Source: Oscillospiraceae bacterium
GTDB taxonomy: Bacteria; Bacillota; Clostridia; Oscillospirales; Oscillospiraceae
Length of the DNA: 9,273 bases
NCBI GenBank assembly: GCA_020025615.1
Contig: JAHHRT010000058.1
Coordinates: 1 to 9,273 of the forward strand
Direction: 5' to 3'
The translations under genes were made by a program, and so were the position numbers. Positions 6,147 through 9,273 of the stretch are shown here, one piece after another (the first letter of the stretch is position 1; each line of letters opens with the position of its first letter). The notes beneath the pieces were generated by a model that was not told where the DNA came from, ran no database searches, and saw only the letters and a list, made by a program, of their open reading frames with translations.

Positions 6147-8684
6147 ATGGACCAGAAGCTCGAAAGAAAAATACCTCTTAATCTCGGCCTGGTGGCCCAT
6201 GTGGATGCGGGAAAGACCACCCTGTCCGAGGCACTGCTCTATTGCAGCGGCACCCGGCGGGTGCTGGGCCGGGTAGATCATCGGGATGCCTACCTGGACA
6301 CCCACGATTTGGAACGGGCCCGGGGCATTACCATTTTTTCCAAACAGGCCCGGATGGAGACGGGAAACTTTGCGCTGACCCTGGTAGACACCCCGGGACA
6401 TATGGATTTTTCTGCGGAAGCAGAACGCACCCTGCCCATTCTGGACTGTGCGGTGCTGGTAATCAGCGGCACCGACGGCATCCAGGCCCATACGGTAACC
6501 CTGTGGCGGCTGCTTCAACGGTATCAGGTCCCCACCTTTCTGTTCATCAATAAAATGGACCTTCCCGGCGCAGACCGGGAAGAGGTGCTTGCCCAGCTCC
6601 GGCGGGAGTTTGGGGAAGGGTGTCTGGACTTTGGGGCCGGCCCTGAGGAAATCGCCGAAGGGGCGGCGATGTGCGACGAAGCACTGCTGGAAAATTATCT
6701 GGAGACGGGAATCGTCACGGAAGCCAACCTGCGGGGCCTGATTGAAAATCGGAAGGTGTTTCCCTGCTGCTTTGGCTCTGCGCTGAAGCTCACAGGTGTG
6801 GAAGAATTTTTGCAGGTTTTGGATACCTACGCCCCCAGAAAGAGCTATTCCCAGGAATTTGCGGCCCGGGTGTATAAGATTTCCCGAGACCCCCAGGGCA
6901 GCCGCCTGACCTGGCTGAAAATCACCGGGGGCAGTTTGAAGGTCCGGGGGCTCCTGTCCTATCAGGACCGCCAGGGGGAATCCTATGAGGAAAAGGCCGC
7001 CCAGCTTCGGCTGTACTCCGGGGACAAGTTCGTGACCCCGGAGGAAATCGCCGGGGGTGCTCTGGCAGCGGTGACGGGATTGACCCAGACCTATGCAGGC
7101 CAGGCCCTGGGTGTCGAGCCTGGCGGACTGGACCCGGCGTTGGAGCCGGTGATGACTTACCGGGTCGGGCTTCCCAAGGGCAGCGACCCGGCGGTGGTGA
7201 TGCCCAAGCTAAAGCTGCTGGAGGAAGAGGTCCCGGAACTGCACCTGCTCTGGGAGCGGGGAGAGATTCACGTTCAGATTATGGGTCAGGTCCAGCTGGA
7301 GATTTTCCGCAGCCTGGTGAGCCAGCGGTTTGGGCTGGACATTACCCTGGAGGACCGGCGGATTGTCTACATGGAGACCATCGAGGCCCCGGTGGAGGGT
7401 ATCGGTCACTTTGAACCTCTGCGGCACTATGCGGAGTGCCATTTGCTGCTGGAACCTCTGCCCAGGGGCAGCGGCATCTACTATGATACGGTGTGCTCTA
7501 CGGACGTTTTGGACATTAACTATCAGCGGACCATCATTGCCCAGCTGGAACAGAAGGTCCACCGGGGCGTTCTGGTCGGGGCACCGATTACGGATATGCG
7601 GATTACCCTGCTGGTGGGCAAGGCCCACGTAAAGCACACGGAGGGCGGCGACTTCCGCCAGGCCGCCTATCGGGCGGTGCGCCAGGGACTGATGAAGGCC
7701 AAATCCATTCTGCTGGAACCCTGGTACGACTTTGTGCTCACGGTCCCCGGGGACCAGATTGGCAGAGCCATCACCGACATTCGGATGATGGGCGGCGAGA
7801 TCACCCCGCCGGAGACCGTAGAGGGGACGGCGGTGCTGAAGGGCACGGTTCCGGCCTCCGAGGTAGGGGACTATGCCCAGCAGGTGGCATCCTACACCCA
7901 GGGCACCGGGCGGTTACAGCTGAGCCTGCGGGGATATGCGCCCTGCCACAACCAGGAGGAAGTGGTGGCACAGCTGGCCTATGACCCGGAAGGAGACCTG
8001 GACAATCCCCCGGACAGCGTTTTCTGCGCCCACGGTGCCGGATTTACCGTCAAGTGGAACGAAGTGGAAGATTATATGCACCTGGAAAGCGGCTTCGGTG
8101 AGAAGAAGGAGCCGGAAATCATCACCCGCCATGTGGAAAGCGACGAGCGGGAGCTGGAAAAAATCATGGAGCGGGAGTTCGGCCCCATGACAACCAAGCT
8201 CTACCGGCCCCCGGTGAACCGGGCAGCCACTGAGCAGGTGGTAATCCGTCCCCTCAAGGAGCGGTGCCTCATTGTGGACGGCTACAACATCATCTTTGCC
8301 TGGGACGAGCTGGCCCGGCAGGCCCGGGAGGACCTGGATGCAGCGCGAAGGGCGCTTTGCGATGCCATGACCAGCTTTGCAGGCTACACCAAGCAGCGGG
8401 TGATTCTGGTATTTGACGGCTATCAGCAGCCGGGAAATCCGGGAGAAAAGACCCGTTTGCACAACATTCAAGTGGTCTACACCAAGGAAGGGGAGACCGC
8501 CGACCAGTACATTGAGGCGCTGGCGGCAGAGATTGGCAGCAACTATTCCGTTCGGGTGGCAACATCCGACGGCCTGGTGCAGCTGTCCTCCTTCCGCTCC
8601 GGCGTACTGAGAATGTCCGCCCGGGAGCTGCGGGAAGAAGTAGACCGGGCCAATCAGGAAATGCGCCAGCATTTTCATAAATAA
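6147..8684 (+). CDS. EF-G/Tet(M)-like translational GTPase fused to a YacP/Rae1-type NYN ribonuclease domain
   Basis: An 845-residue two-part protein, about 200 residues longer than Tet(M). The front is a translational GTPase: G1 AHVDAGKT (17-24), G2 RGIT (59-62), G3 DTPGH (81-85, with catalytic His85), G4 NKMD (135-138), G5 GSA (210-212), then EF-G-like domains II to V to about residue 600. A C-terminal extension with C600/H601 and C627/H629 and a charged helical linker lead to the NYN domain (about 706-835): IVDGYN (D711), LVFDGY (D757), YTKEGETAD (D786), VATSDG (D808), SARELREEV. These track Bacillus YacP/Rae1, which cuts mRNA in the ribosomal A site. Tet(M)'s tetracycline-site loop is not conserved. 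Inferred role: ribosome-guided RNase or rescue factor. Annotation pipelines may label it tetracycline resistance. The ATG has AGAGGGG 13 nt upstream, unusually far. Confidence 0.9.
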   Translation: MDQKLERKIPLNLGLVAHVDAGKTTLSEALLYCSGTRRVLGRVDHRDAYLDTHDLERARGITIFSKQARMETGNFALTLVDTPGHMDFSAEAERTLPILDCAVLVISGTDGIQAHTVTLWRLLQRYQVPTFLFINKMDLPGADREEVLAQLRREFGEGCLDFGAGPEEIAEGAAMCDEALLENYLETGIVTEANLRGLIENRKVFPCCFGSALKLTGVEEFLQVLDTYAPRKSYSQEFAARVYKISRDPQGSRLTWLKITGGSLKVRGLLSYQDRQGESYEEKAAQLRLYSGDKFVTPEEIAGGALAAVTGLTQTYAGQALGVEPGGLDPALEPVMTYRVGLPKGSDPAVVMPKLKLLEEEVPELHLLWERGEIHVQIMGQVQLEIFRSLVSQRFGLDITLEDRRIVYMETIEAPVEGIGHFEPLRHYAECHLLLEPLPRGSGIYYDTVCSTDVLDINYQRTIIAQLEQKVHRGVLVGAPITDMRITLLVGKAHVKHTEGGDFRQAAYRAVRQGLMKAKSILLEPWYDFVLTVPGDQIGRAITDIRMMGGEITPPETVEGTAVLKGTVPASEVGDYAQQVASYTQGTGRLQLSLRGYAPCHNQEEVVAQLAYDPEGDLDNPPDSVFCAHGAGFTVKWNEVEDYMHLESGFGEKKEPEIITRHVESDERELEKIMEREFGPMTTKLYRPPVNRAATEQVVIRPLKERCLIVDGYNIIFAWDELARQAREDLDAARRALCDAMTSFAGYTKQRVILVFDGYQQPGNPGEKTRLHNIQVVYTKEGETADQYIEALAAEIGSNYSVRVATSDGLVQLSSFRSGVLRMSARELREEVDRANQEMRQHFHK

Positions 8685-8705
8685 CATCGATCAGGAGGAA
8701 CGATT

Positions 8706-9164
8706 ATGTCCAATCCCATTATGAACGAACCGGACCCCCAGCTGGAAAAGTGGATGCACAAGGGTGCCAAGAAGGACCAGCGGGTGGACCATTTTTTCCG
8801 CAGAACTCTCCACTTTATGGAGCGTGCCATTGCAGTGATTGCTTTGGTAGGCCTGGCGGCAGAGCTGGGCTTTGAGTGCTATCGAATGTTCACCCAGGCG
8901 GGGTATTGGGGAGATATCAACCATCTGCTCCACAACCTGCTGGGAATTGTGGTGGGCATGGAGTTTGTACGGATGCTCATTGAAACCACCCCTGCCAACA
9001 TCATTGAGGTGCTGGTGCTGGCAATCACCCGCCATGTGGTATTGTCCCACGAGGACCCGCTGACCAATTTGGTGAGCATTGTCTGCATTGCCGGACTGTT
9101 TGCCATCCGCCGCTTCCTGATCCGTCCCAACGAACTGTGGGAGGACATGGTAGACGAGGAATAA
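8706..9164 (+). CDS. PsiE-like small membrane protein
   Basis: A 152-residue protein with a charged cytoplasmic-looking N-terminus (1-38) and about four hydrophobic segments (roughly 39-57, 74-92, 97-113, 119-139). The core, with MEFVRMLIE, ANIIEVLVLAITRHVVL and a closing IRRFLI, resembles the phosphate-starvation-inducible PsiE family, whose function is poorly understood. This resemblance is by eye and should be treated as tentative. The start is secure: AGGAGG at 8693-8698 lies 7 nt before the ATG. Only 21 bp separate it from the GTPase-NYN gene, so the two are almost certainly cotranscribed. A structured repeat follows its stop codon. Confidence 0.8.
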   Translation: MSNPIMNEPDPQLEKWMHKGAKKDQRVDHFFRRTLHFMERAIAVIALVGLAAELGFECYRMFTQAGYWGDINHLLHNLLGIVVGMEFVRMLIETTPANIIEVLVLAITRHVVLSHEDPLTNLVSIVCIAGLFAIRRFLIRPNELWEDMVDEE

Positions 9165-9178
9165 GCGGGCAAGCGGCG

Positions 9179-9233
9179 GCGGGCAGTGCCCGCACCCTCT
9201 GCGTGCTCGGTGCGGAGCTTATCGTTATTGCCC
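9179..9233 (+). repeat. Structured 3' element, copy 2 (behind the PsiE-like gene)
   Basis: Starting 14 bp past the stop codon, GCGGGC (9179-9184) pairs with GCCCGC (9188-9193) over a three-base loop. A conserved block follows, containing GTGCTCGGTGCGGA and ending in ATCGTTATTGCCC. Read on the opposite strand the block aligns without gaps to copy 1 at 221-260, and the hairpin sits at the same offset. Two of the six stem pairs differ from copy 1, both by compensatory change. No T tract follows, so simple intrinsic termination is not shown. Confidence 0.75.
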
Positions 9234-9245
9234 TGACCCGCTCGA

Positions 9246-9273
9246 CCCGCAGTGCGGGCGGCCAATACGTGCC
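9246..9273 (+). repeat. Structured 3' element, copy 3 (cut by window end)
   Basis: CCCGC (9246-9250) pairs with GCGGG (9254-9258) over AGT. The sequence then runs into GCCAATACGTGCC (9261-9273), identical to the reverse complement of 247-259 in copy 1 and at the same spacing from the hairpin. The window stops there, inside the element. It lies 12 bp after copy 2 in the same orientation, so the copies are in tandem. Confidence 0.65.

Noticed and set aside
4962..6518. A 518-residue minus-strand open frame
   Set aside because: It runs antisense to the MBL lipoprotein and the start of the GTPase gene and across their intergenic promoter; both plus-strand genes have clear family motifs.
6147..8684. 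Calling the GTPase a tetracycline resistance gene
   Set aside because: The Tet(M) loop motif is absent and the protein carries a C-terminal RNase domain not found in Tet(M) or Tet(O).
9179..9273. Tandem hairpins as a CRISPR array or attachment site
   Set aside because: Only two units, of unequal sequence with no spacers, and no integrase or cas gene in the window.

Overview
The window looks like chromosomal DNA from a gut-type member of the Clostridia, probably Oscillospiraceae or a close relative. The evidence is a moderately high GC content, a single-chain clostridial glycyl-tRNA synthetase, ATGA-overlapping genes with AGGAGG-type ribosome sites, and an intergenic double-hairpin repeat of a kind I remember from Faecalibacterium and Oscillibacter relatives. 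No phage, transposase, CRISPR, rRNA or tRNA gene is visible. The genus is inference.

Layout. Positions 1-287 hold no gene but are full of structure: a perfect 9-bp inverted repeat, a double-hairpin repeat, a strong bidirectional terminator, and one copy of a structured element lying directly behind glyS. On the minus strand come plsC (acyltransferase, 1785-2630) and then glyS (288-1715). Each has its own recognisable promoter, and the glyS -35 box contains the plsC stop codon. A divergent promoter region (2631-2890) then opens the plus-strand genes: an unrecognised membrane protein (2891-3607), cca (3604-4941) and an exported metallo-beta-lactamase-fold lipoprotein (4938-5978), joined by two ATGA overlaps. 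After a 168-bp gap with a further promoter come a large translational GTPase fused to a YacP/Rae1-type NYN ribonuclease domain (6147-8684) and a small PsiE-like membrane protein (8706-9164). Behind the last stop codon lie a second copy of the structured element and the start of a third, cut by the window edge.

How the genes fit together. Translation and RNA are the recurring theme: tRNA charging (glyS), tRNA 3'-end synthesis (cca) and a ribosome-directed GTPase carrying an RNase domain. The GTPase is the most interesting object. Its front is EF-G/Tet(M)-like with all GTPase motifs. The domain-IV loop that Tet(M) uses at the tetracycline site is replaced. Its tail closely resembles Rae1, the Bacillus enzyme that cuts mRNA in the ribosomal A site. 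I read it as a candidate ribosome-targeted mRNA-cleavage or rescue factor, not a drug-resistance protein. The second point of interest is the structured element found immediately after two unrelated stop codons, with compensatory base changes in its hairpin.
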